Below, one piece after another: positions 57,550 to 64,000 of a stretch of 64,000 bases of DNA. Every line of letters begins with the position of its first letter. Position 1 is the stretch's first letter. The notes below the pieces were generated by a model, which worked only from the letters and a program-made list of their open reading frames with translations, did no database searches and was not told the DNA's origin. A program made the position numbers and the translations under genes. The DNA is from Micromonospora coxensis (GTDB taxonomy: Bacteria > Actinomycetota > Actinomycetes > Mycobacteriales > Micromonosporaceae): NCBI RefSeq assembly GCF_900090295.1, contig NZ_LT607753.1, positions 1,302,001 to 1,366,000 of the forward strand, given 5' to 3'.

Positions 57550-60080
57550 TGTCGTCCCCCTTCACTGCCCATGCCGCCCGGCGGCACGATTATCTCTCTG
57601 GTCTCCTCGGCCTCCGCCTGGCGGACGCCGCTGTACAGCCGCGACAGCATTCCGCCGACCGCCTCCGGGTCCGGGTCCTCCCGCGGGACCGGGACCGCCG
57701 CGCGGGCGGGCTCGGTGACGGCGGAGAGCTGCGCCATCGGCACCCGCACCGGGAGCCCCTGCGCGTTGGTGCCTCCGGTCACCGGCGTCGCGGGCGGCTC
57801 GGGCGTCACATGACCGGTCGAGGCGGGCGAGGACGGGGCCGGTCCCTGCCGCGACCACCAGCCGCCGCCGGCCGGCGCGGCCGGATCCGGCGCGGCCGCC
57901 GGGGCCAGCACGTCCTCGGCCCGCAGCGGCACCGGACGGCCCGCGACGGGCGTCGGATCGGGGCGGCGACCGGCCACCGGCAGCTCCGTCGGGTTCGGCC
58001 GACCCGCCCGGGGCAGGGTACGCCGCCGGGCCGCGCCGCCGGCCGAGGCGAGCATCCGCTGCGGCGCCGGCGGGTCCAGCTCCGGCGCGGCGGCCGGGGC
58101 CAGCAGCACCGGTGGGAGCAGGACCCGGGCGACCAGTCCGCCCGCGCCGCCGGAGAGGTGCACCCGCACCCCGTGCCGGGCGGCCAGGTGGCTGACCACG
58201 AAGAGACCCATCCGCTCGGAGGCGGCCACGTCGGCGGCCGGAGGCGTGGCCAGCACCTCGTTGGCGGCCGTCAGCGCGGCCGGGCTCATCCCGAGCCCCT
58301 GGTCGACGATCTCCACCAGGGCGCCCGGGCCCTCCCGGCGGGCGGTGACCCGGACCACCGTGTCCGGGCGGGAGAAGGCGGTGGCGTTCTCCAGCAGCTC
58401 GGCGAGCAGGTGCACCAGCTCACCGACGGCGTGGCCGACGACGTGCAGGTCGGCCACCACGTCGTGGCGGACCCGCTGGTACTGCTCGATCTCCGCGCTG
58501 GCCGCGAGGAGCACCGCGCCGAGCCCGATCGGGCGGTTCCACCGCCGGGTGGACTCGGTGCCGGCCAGCACCAGCAGGCTCTCGTCGTTACGGCGCATCC
58601 GGGCGGCCAGGTGGTCGAGCTTGAACAGGTTCTCCAACTGGTCCGGGTCGGCCTCCTCCCGTTCCAGGTCGTCGAGCAGCTCCAGCTGCCGTTCCACCAG
58701 CACCTGGCTGCGCCGGGCCAGGTTGACGAACATCGCGTTGACGCTGCGCCGGGTCTCGGCCTGCTCGACGGCGACGCTGACCGCGCTGCGGTGCACCGCG
58801 ACGAACGCCTCGGCCAGCTCACCGATCTCGTCGAGCGAGGTCACCACCGGGGGCGCCACGTCGATCGCGGGCACCCCGCCCTGGACCTGGCGCAGCCGGT
58901 CCAGGGCGTGCGGAAGCTCGATCTGGGCGATCCGCAGCGCCTGCCCGCGCAGCAGCTGCATGGAGTTCGCGATGGACCGGCCGATCAGCAGGGCGAGCAG
59001 CACGGCCAGCCCCAGCACGACCAGGATGCCGCCCACCACCAGCAGGGTGGCCCGCAACTGCTCGCCGCTGACGTCGTCGGCGCGGGCCACCGCGTCGTCG
59101 AGCACCCGGGCCTCGATCTGGCGCAGCAGCTCCTGCCGCGCCGCGCTGGCGTCCCACCACTGCTCGGCGGGCAGCACCGCCGGACGGGCGCCACCGCCGG
59201 CGAGGCTGCGCTCCTCCAGCTTCGTCGCCGCGACGAAGGCCGGGTCGACGGAGGTGCGGTCGTAGAGCCGGATCTGCCCGGTGGTCGCGGCGACCCGGAA
59301 CGCGCCGAGCGCGGAGAGCTGCTGGGCCCGCAGATCGGTGAGGGTGACCTGGTCGTCCAGGTCGTACCGGCCGGCCCGGGCGGCGGCGTACAACTCGGCG
59401 CGCACCCGCGACGACAGCTCCTTGACCCGGGCCAGCTGCACGTAGCGCAGCACGGCGTCGGTCAGCTCCGGCTGGCCCTCGCCCGGGGACGGCTCCGCCA
59501 GCAGATTGAGCAGCGCCTCGACGGCCCGGTGGTAGTTGCTCAGGATGGTGTCGTTGTTGAGCACCGCCGGCAGGATCGCCGCCCGGATGTAGCGCACCTG
59601 GTCGTACGCCTCCAGCACCTCGCCGTAGCCGACCCGCCAGGAGGCGTCGGCGTCGGCCAGCGGCTCGGCGGCCCGGCGCAGCTCGCCGACCGCCGCGTCG
59701 GTGGCGTCCTGCAACGGCCGCAACGCCAGCGCCGCCGCGGCCCGGTCCGAGGCGAGCCCGTCGCGGCGCAGCTCGGCCAGCTCACCGGCCGTCCGGTCGC
59801 GCTCCTGCTGGATCCGGTCCACCAGGACGGTGATCTGCCGCCCGATGTCGACCTGCTGGGCGAAGTCGCTCAGCGCGGTCGTCCGCCCCACCAGCGTCGT
59901 GGTCTGCACCCCGGCCAGCACCAGGAAGGCCACCGACGGGATCACCAGGACGGTGGCCAGCTTCGTCCGCATCCGCCAGTCGCGCAGCCGGAACGGCGAG
60001 CGCCGCCGGTGGGGTGCGACCCCGACGTCGGCCCGCCCACCGGGCTGCTCGCCGCCGGTCGCGTCGGGACCTGCGCCCAC
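57546..60080 (-). CDS. NIT-domain sensor histidine kinase (conservon A-type)
   Basis: 844 aa from a GTG with GAGGAGG 6 nt upstream. TM1 at about residues 40-60 ([20 protein letters not shown]), then an external nitrate/nitrite-sensor-like helical domain to about residue 330, TM2 ([20 protein letters not shown]), HAMP, and a HATPase domain ([14 protein letters not shown] box; [21 protein letters not shown]). The dimerisation helix around [20 protein letters not shown] has no clear phospho-acceptor His. The last 230 residues are Pro/Ala-rich and disordered. Confidence 0.9.
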   Translation of the reverse strand: MGAGPDATGGEQPGGRADVGVAPHRRRSPFRLRDWRMRTKLATVLVIPSVAFLVLAGVQTTTLVGRTTALSDFAQQVDIGRQITVLVDRIQQERDRTAGELAELRRDGLASDRAAAALALRPLQDATDAAVGELRRAAEPLADADASWRVGYGEVLEAYDQVRYIRAAILPAVLNNDTILSNYHRAVEALLNLLAEPSPGEGQPELTDAVLRYVQLARVKELSSRVRAELYAAARAGRYDLDDQVTLTDLRAQQLSALGAFRVAATTGQIRLYDRTSVDPAFVAATKLEERSLAGGGARPAVLPAEQWWDASAARQELLRQIEARVLDDAVARADDVSGEQLRATLLVVGGILVVLGLAVLLALLIGRSIANSMQLLRGQALRIAQIELPHALDRLRQVQGGVPAIDVAPPVVTSLDEIGELAEAFVAVHRSAVSVAVEQAETRRSVNAMFVNLARRSQVLVERQLELLDDLEREEADPDQLENLFKLDHLAARMRRNDESLLVLAGTESTRRWNRPIGLGAVLLAASAEIEQYQRVRHDVVADLHVVGHAVGELVHLLAELLENATAFSRPDTVVRVTARREGPGALVEIVDQGLGMSPAALTAANEVLATPPAADVAASERMGLFVVSHLAARHGVRVHLSGGAGGLVARVLLPPVLLAPAAAPELDPPAPQRMLASAGGAARRRTLPRAGRPNPTELPVAGRRPDPTPVAGRPVPLRAEDVLAPAAAPDPAAPAGGGWWSRQGPAPSSPASTGHVTPEPPATPVTGGTNAQGLPVRVPMAQLSAVTEPARAAVPVPREDPDPEAVGGMLSRLYSGVRQAEAEETREIIVPPGGMGSEGGRQ

Positions 60081-60154
60081 GCCTGCCTCCTCGGTCCCGC
60101 CCGACTCCCCCTCGCCGGGGAGCGGGGTCCATCCAACCAGGCCCGCGAGCTGTG

Positions 60155-61579
60155 TCAACGCCCCCCGGGGGCAACCCGTCGGGCCGGGACGCCGGAACGG
60201 CTCGGCGGAGCCGGGGAGCCGACCTCCTCCGTCCGGCCGGGGCCGGCGAACCGCCGCGCCTCGGCGACCCGCCCGAGCGCCACGAACGCCGCACCGGTGG
60301 CCCCGATCTCCGGCTCCGGGCGGTGCCGCACGGACCGTGGGGCGAGCGCCGCGGCGAACGCGGCCCGCCACCATCCGGACGCCGTCACCGCGCCCCCGCC
60401 CAGCACCACGTCGACCGGGGCGTCCACGACGGACTCCAGCACGGTCAGGTCGTCGGCGACCATCCGGCACAGCCCGCTCATCAGACCGGCCAGGATGTCC
60501 ACCGCGGAGGTGGAGAAGCTGAGCCCGACCAGCTCGCCCGCGCCCGCCGGGGCCAGCCCCGGTGGGCGGTCGCCGCCCAGGCGCGGATTCGCCAGCACCA
60601 GGCCGTCCGGCGGTACGCGGGCCAGCGCGGCCTCCAGCTGCGCCCCCTGCGGCAGTCGCAGTTCCCGGTTCGCCCAGGCGAACAGGTTGCCGCCGCTGGA
60701 GTAGGCCGCCCCGGTCACCACGTGCTCGTGGTCGACCCGGTACCGCCACAGCCGCTCCGGCAGCGGCGGCAGCTCCGCCCCCACCGGGAGGCGCTGCACC
60801 AGCCGTACCGCGGCGGAGGTGCCCACGGTGACCGCGACCCGGCGCGCGTCGACGCAGCCGGAGCCCACGTTGGAGGCGGCGCCGTCGCCCACCGGGGCGG
60901 CCCACCGGGCGTGCGCCAGCTGGGGCCAGCGGCGGGCGTGCTCGGGGCGCAGCCGGCCGCGCCAGTCCGTCGGCGCCAGCTCGGGCAGCTCGCCCCGGCG
61001 GACGCCGGCCAGCTCGCAGGCCTCGGCGTCCCAGTCCGCCGTGCCCAGGTCGAGCAGCCCGGTGCCGGAGGCCATCGACACCGACATCGGCGCGGAGTCG
61101 AGCAGCTCACCCAGCGCGTACTCGACCAGGCCGGCGAACCGGGCGGCCGGGGCGTGCGCGCGCAGCCAGGGCAGCCGCACCGACCAGTAGCAGCGGTGCC
61201 ACCAGGTGCCGGTACGCCGGTGGAAGGCCGCCGGGTCGGTCGGGCCGGCGGATCCGGCGGGCGGCTCGGGCCGGGTGTCCAGCCAGGTGAGCACCGGCCC
61301 GAGCGGGGCGCCCGCGGCGTCGAGCGGCAGCACCGAGTGCCACTGGGCGGAGACGGCGACCAGTTCCACGTCCCGCAGGTGCCCGCCCTCGGCCAGCTCG
61401 TCCAGGCACTCGACCAGGCACGCCAGGTAGCCCGCGCTGTCGAGCGTCCCGGCGCCGTCGTCGGTCACGTGCACCCGCACCTTGCGGCGGGCCAGGGCGC
61501 CCGGCAGCGGGTCCGCGTCGGCGTCGAGCACCAGCCCGCGCACCGAGGAGGTGCCGAGGTCGAGAGCGAGAATGTTCAT
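60155..61579 (-). CDS. FGGY-family carbohydrate kinase (gluconokinase-like)
   Basis: 474 aa. ASKHA fold: NILALDLGTSSVRGLVLDA (phosphate 1), VSAQWHSVLPLD, TVGTSAAVRLV (phosphate 2) and DVVLGGGAVTASGWWRAAFA (adenosine region). The HSVLPLD part resembles gluconate and xylulose kinases. The ATG at 61579 gives the normal N-terminus. It is divergent from the trp leader with about 115 bp between and stands alone. Confidence 0.9.
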   Translation of the reverse strand: MNILALDLGTSSVRGLVLDADADPLPGALARRKVRVHVTDDGAGTLDSAGYLACLVECLDELAEGGHLRDVELVAVSAQWHSVLPLDAAGAPLGPVLTWLDTRPEPPAGSAGPTDPAAFHRRTGTWWHRCYWSVRLPWLRAHAPAARFAGLVEYALGELLDSAPMSVSMASGTGLLDLGTADWDAEACELAGVRRGELPELAPTDWRGRLRPEHARRWPQLAHARWAAPVGDGAASNVGSGCVDARRVAVTVGTSAAVRLVQRLPVGAELPPLPERLWRYRVDHEHVVTGAAYSSGGNLFAWANRELRLPQGAQLEAALARVPPDGLVLANPRLGGDRPPGLAPAGAGELVGLSFSTSAVDILAGLMSGLCRMVADDLTVLESVVDAPVDVVLGGGAVTASGWWRAAFAAALAPRSVRHRPEPEIGATGAAFVALGRVAEARRFAGPGRTEEVGSPAPPSRSGVPARRVAPGGR

Positions 61580-61695
61580 CGCGGGTCACGGTACCCAACG
61601 GCGGGGGTGGCGACGCCATGATCGGGGCGTCGGCGCGCGCCGCCACGAAGTGGGAACGGCTGTGCGCACCGGCGCGGTCCCCGTATGGTGGCGGC

Positions 61696-61755
61696 ATGCT
61701 CGCGCATCTGTCCTGCTGGTGGCCCGCCGACCCGGCGGCCACCTTCCGCGCGTAG
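61696..61755 (+). CDS. trpL: trp operon leader peptide
   Basis: 19 aa: MLAHLSCWWPADPAATFRA. Two adjacent Trp codons (TGG TGG) in a short ORF 94 nt before an anthranilate synthase gene are the hallmark of ribosome-mediated attenuation. Similar leaders beginning MLAH or MFAH with WW or WWW are known before trpE in Streptomyces. When Trp-tRNA is scarce, the ribosome stalls at WW and prevents the downstream hairpin from forming. Confidence 0.9.
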   Translation: MLAHLSCWWPADPAATFRA

Positions 61756-61762
61756 CTTCCAC

Positions 61763-61786
61763 GCGGCCGCCCGACGAGGCGGCCGC
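61763..61786 (+). terminator. Attenuator hairpin of the trp leader
   Basis: A perfect 9-bp stem GCGGCCGCC/GGCGGCCGC around a CGACGA loop starts 8 nt after the leader stop. No T-run follows, so termination would rely on the stem strength or a translation-blocking fold. Confidence 0.65.
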
Positions 61787-61848
61787 CGGTCTCTCCCCGG
61801 CTCCCGGGCCGCCCCGCCGGGCGGCGTACAGCCCCGGAGGAGATCCCG

Positions 61849-63768
61849 ATGACCCGCCCGCACGACCTGCTCGCCGTCCTCGCCCGGGGCGGGGACCCCG
61901 GCCCGTTCGCGCTCGTCCGACGCGAGAGCGCCGACCACGTCGACCTCTTCACCGGCACGGTACGCGTCGCCGACCGGCTCGCCGACCTGCCGCTGCCGGA
62001 CGGTCCGGCCGGCGCGCGGACGCTGGCCCTGGTGCCGTACCGGCAGATCACCGAGCGGGGCTTCGACTGCGTCGACGACGGCACGCCACTGGAGTACCTG
62101 GAGATAGCGGGGCACGCCCGGCCGACCCTCGCCGACGTCCTCGCCGCGCTGCCCGACGCCCCGGTGGTCACCACCGGCGCCGCCTTCGACGTCGCCGACG
62201 ACGAGTACGCCCGCACCGTCGAACGGGTCCTCGCCGAGGAGATCGGCCGGGGCGAGGGGGCGAACTTCGTCATCCACCGCACCCTGCGCGCCACCGTGCA
62301 GGGCGCGCCGCTGCGGGCCGGGCTGGCGGCGTTGCGTCGGCTGCTGCGCGGCGAGCGGGGCGCGTACTGGACGTTCCTGGTGCACACCGGCACCCGGATC
62401 CTGGTCGGCGCGAGCCCGGAGCGGCACGTCAGCGTCGACGACGGGCTGGTCATGATGAACCCGATCAGCGGCACCTTCCGGCACGCCGGCGCCACCGCCG
62501 ACCGGGACGCGCTGCTGCGCTTCCTGCGCGACCCCAAGGAGGTCGAGGAGCTGTACATGGTCCTCGACGAGGAGCTGAAGATGATGGCCACGGTCGCCGA
62601 GCACGGCGGCCAGGTGGTGGGGCCGTACCTCAAGGAGATGGCGCACCTGGCGCACACCGAGTACCTGCTCGCCGGGCGGGGCACCCGGGACGTCCGGGAG
62701 GTGCTGCGGGAGACGATGTTCGCCCCGACCGTCACCGGCAGCCCGATGCAGAACGCCTGCCGGGTGATCGCCCGGCACGAGCGCACCGGCCGCCGCTACT
62801 ACTCCGGGGTGCTGGCCCTGCTGGGCCGCGACGCCGAGGGCCGGCAGACGCTGGACGCGCCGATCCTCATCCGGACCGCGGAGATCTCCCCCAGCGGCGA
62901 GCTGCGGGTGCCGGTGGGCGCGACCCTGGTGCGGCACTCCACGACCGCCGGCGAGGTGGCCGAGACGCACGCGAAGGCCGCCGGGGTGCTGGCCGCGCTG
63001 GGACTGGCCCCGCAGGCGCCCGCGCCGGGCCCCGAGGAGGCGGTACGCCTCGCCGACGACCCCGAGGTCCGCGCGGTCCTCGCCGCGCGCAACGCGCCGC
63101 TGGCCCGGTTCTGGCTGGACCAGCGCGCCCCCGGAGCGACCGTCCTGCCCGGACTGGTCGGGCGGCGGGCGTTGATCGTGGACGGTGAGGACACCTTCAC
63201 CGGGATGCTGGCGCACCAGCTCGGCGCGCTCGGCCTCGCCGTCGACGTCCGCCCGTGGCGGCGACCCGGCCCGCTGGACCGGTACGACCTGGTCGTCATC
63301 GGTCCCGGGCCGGGCGACCCCCGGGCGGTGACCGCGCCGAAGATGGCCGCGCTGCGCGCGCTGCTGGCCGAACGGCTGACCGCCGGCCTGCCGACGCTGG
63401 CGGTCTGCCTCGGCCACCAGATCCTCGCCGGCCTGCTGGGGCTGCCGTTGCACCGCCGCGAGGCGCCGTACCAGGGGCTGCAACGGGACGTGTCGGTCTT
63501 CGGCACGCCCCGGCGGGTGGGCTTCTACTCCACCTTCACCGCGCTGGCCGACGCCGACCGGGTCGCCACCGGGTACGGGCCGGTGGAGCTGTCGCGCGAC
63601 GCGGCCGACGGGGCGGTGCACGCGCTGCGCGGCGCCGGCTTCGCCGGGGTGCAGTTCCACCCGGAGTCGGTGCTCAGCCGCGACGGGCTGGCCGTGCTGG
63701 CGGACCTGCTCGGGCACCTGCTGGCGCATCCGGCGCTGACCGCGCATGGTTCGCCGGATCGCGGGTAG
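61849..63768 (+). CDS. Fused anthranilate synthase (TrpE-TrpG, PhzE-like architecture)
   Basis: 639 aa. Residues about 1-430 are the chorismate-binding component: PERHVSVDDGLVMMNPISGTF, VLDEELKMMATVAEHGG and GSPMQNACRVIARHE. Residues about 440-630 are a class I glutamine amidotransferase with catalytic Cys in LAVCLGHQILAGLLG and His/Glu in GVQFHPESVLS. It makes anthranilate from chorismate and glutamine. The Trp-Trp leader points to tryptophan synthesis rather than phenazine or another secondary pathway. GGAGGAG precedes the ATG. Confidence 0.95.
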   Translation: MTRPHDLLAVLARGGDPGPFALVRRESADHVDLFTGTVRVADRLADLPLPDGPAGARTLALVPYRQITERGFDCVDDGTPLEYLEIAGHARPTLADVLAALPDAPVVTTGAAFDVADDEYARTVERVLAEEIGRGEGANFVIHRTLRATVQGAPLRAGLAALRRLLRGERGAYWTFLVHTGTRILVGASPERHVSVDDGLVMMNPISGTFRHAGATADRDALLRFLRDPKEVEELYMVLDEELKMMATVAEHGGQVVGPYLKEMAHLAHTEYLLAGRGTRDVREVLRETMFAPTVTGSPMQNACRVIARHERTGRRYYSGVLALLGRDAEGRQTLDAPILIRTAEISPSGELRVPVGATLVRHSTTAGEVAETHAKAAGVLAALGLAPQAPAPGPEEAVRLADDPEVRAVLAARNAPLARFWLDQRAPGATVLPGLVGRRALIVDGEDTFTGMLAHQLGALGLAVDVRPWRRPGPLDRYDLVVIGPGPGDPRAVTAPKMAALRALLAERLTAGLPTLAVCLGHQILAGLLGLPLHRREAPYQGLQRDVSVFGTPRRVGFYSTFTALADADRVATGYGPVELSRDAADGAVHALRGAGFAGVQFHPESVLSRDGLAVLADLLGHLLAHPALTAHGSPDRG

Positions 63769-63778
63769 GGGGTGCGAC

Positions 63779-63825
63779 GACCGGTGGACCGGGCGGGTCG
63801 AGAGCCCTCGCCCGGTCCACCGGTC
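63779..63825. terminator. Strong bidirectional hairpin after anthranilate synthase
   Basis: A perfect 17-bp stem GACCGGTGGACCGGGCG with its complement around a 13-nt loop, between two convergent genes. Confidence 0.75.
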
Positions 63826-63836
63826 CCCGGTGGACG

Positions 63837-64000
63837 TCAGCCCGCGGCGAGTCCCCGCTTGAGGGCCGCGCCCATCTGCACCGCCCGCTTCGCGGTCAGC
63901 GCGGTCGCGCCCAACGCCTTCTGGTCCGGGGCGATCTCGCCGTTGTTGCTGGTGTGCGACGCGCCGTACGGGTTGCCGGCGACGAACTGGCTCGGGTCGG
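63837..64000 (-). CDS. wrbA: WrbA-like NAD(P)H:quinone oxidoreductase (C-terminal fragment)
   Basis: Only the last 53 residues are inside the window. FVAGNPYGASHTSNNGEIAP matches the FMN-binding loop of WrbA (GGNPYGATHTSG), followed by a C-terminal helix TALTAKRAVQMGAALKRGL. WrbA is a flavodoxin-like two-electron quinone reductase. The rest of the gene lies beyond the right edge. Confidence 0.85.
   Translation of the reverse strand, partial: DPSQFVAGNPYGASHTSNNGEIAPDQKALGATALTAKRAVQMGAALKRGLAAG

Noticed and set aside
57810..60704. Long plus-strand open frame antisense to the sensor kinase
   Set aside because: Low-complexity His/Gly/Gln-rich translation typical of the antisense frame of a high-GC gene; the minus-strand kinase has clear domains and a ribosome site.

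Overview
The window is high-GC DNA with strong third-codon-position GC bias, frequent GTG starts and many ATGA or GTGA stop/start overlaps. Gene content points to an actinomycete, most likely Micromonospora or a close relative in the Micromonosporaceae: F420-type luciferase-like oxidoreductases, mycothiol-linked enzymes, a DUF6223 protein, a secreted GH48 cellulase with CebR-type operators, a Trp-Trp leader peptide before a fused anthranilate synthase, and a partial conservon. The genus is an inference.

Layout. 1-3324 (minus): a translationally coupled set of sugar-phosphate cyclase, HAD phosphatase, RmlD-like reductase and BadF/BadG kinase (cut by the window edge), which looks like part of a cyclitol pathway. 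3776-5595: MFS exporter divergent from an AsnC regulator. 5656-10033 (minus): small membrane protein, luciferase-like oxidoreductase, MalY-type PLP enzyme, amidohydrolase and a DsbA-like protein without its cysteines, divergent from an orphan winged-helix regulator at 10524-11045. 11319-12024: frameshifted secreted protein. 12305-15723: BASS-type transporter, two-component system and DUF6223 protein.

15854-27639 (minus) is the most interesting region. Eleven genes form one tightly coupled block: ATP-grasp ligase, DUF364 protein, cysteine-synthase-like enzyme, dipeptide-epimerase-like enolase, MFS exporter, methyltransferase, dipeptide/nickel-type ABC importer (lipoprotein, two permeases, double ATPase) and GNAT acetyltransferase. 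A 17-bp Zur/Fur-like palindrome overlaps the probable promoter. Synthesis, export and import in one block, with a metal-regulator-like operator, suggests an undescribed small metallophore, possibly for zinc. This is inference.

28033-32437: DUF6745-like protein, MerR regulator with an old-yellow-enzyme alkene reductase, a truncated HAD protein, an FGE-like protein and a small membrane protein. 32778-32864: tRNA-Leu(GAG). 33088-44025: a Pro-rich TPR membrane protein, a propeller/FN3 membrane protein, MoxR ATPase, DUF58 protein and a transglutaminase-fold protein that lacks the usual catalytic Cys and His. 44289-51489: assorted metabolic and membrane genes (SDR, luciferase-like oxidoreductase, LtrA, DUF1028, mycothiol-dependent isomerase family, PEBP, PAP2, DUF3159). 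51789-57059: GH48 cellulase and GH1 beta-glucosidase, divergent around three CebR-like operators. 57127-60080: sensor kinase and roadblock protein (half a conservon). 60155-61579: FGGY kinase. 61696-63768: trp leader, attenuator-like hairpin and fused anthranilate synthase. The right edge cuts a WrbA-like flavodoxin.
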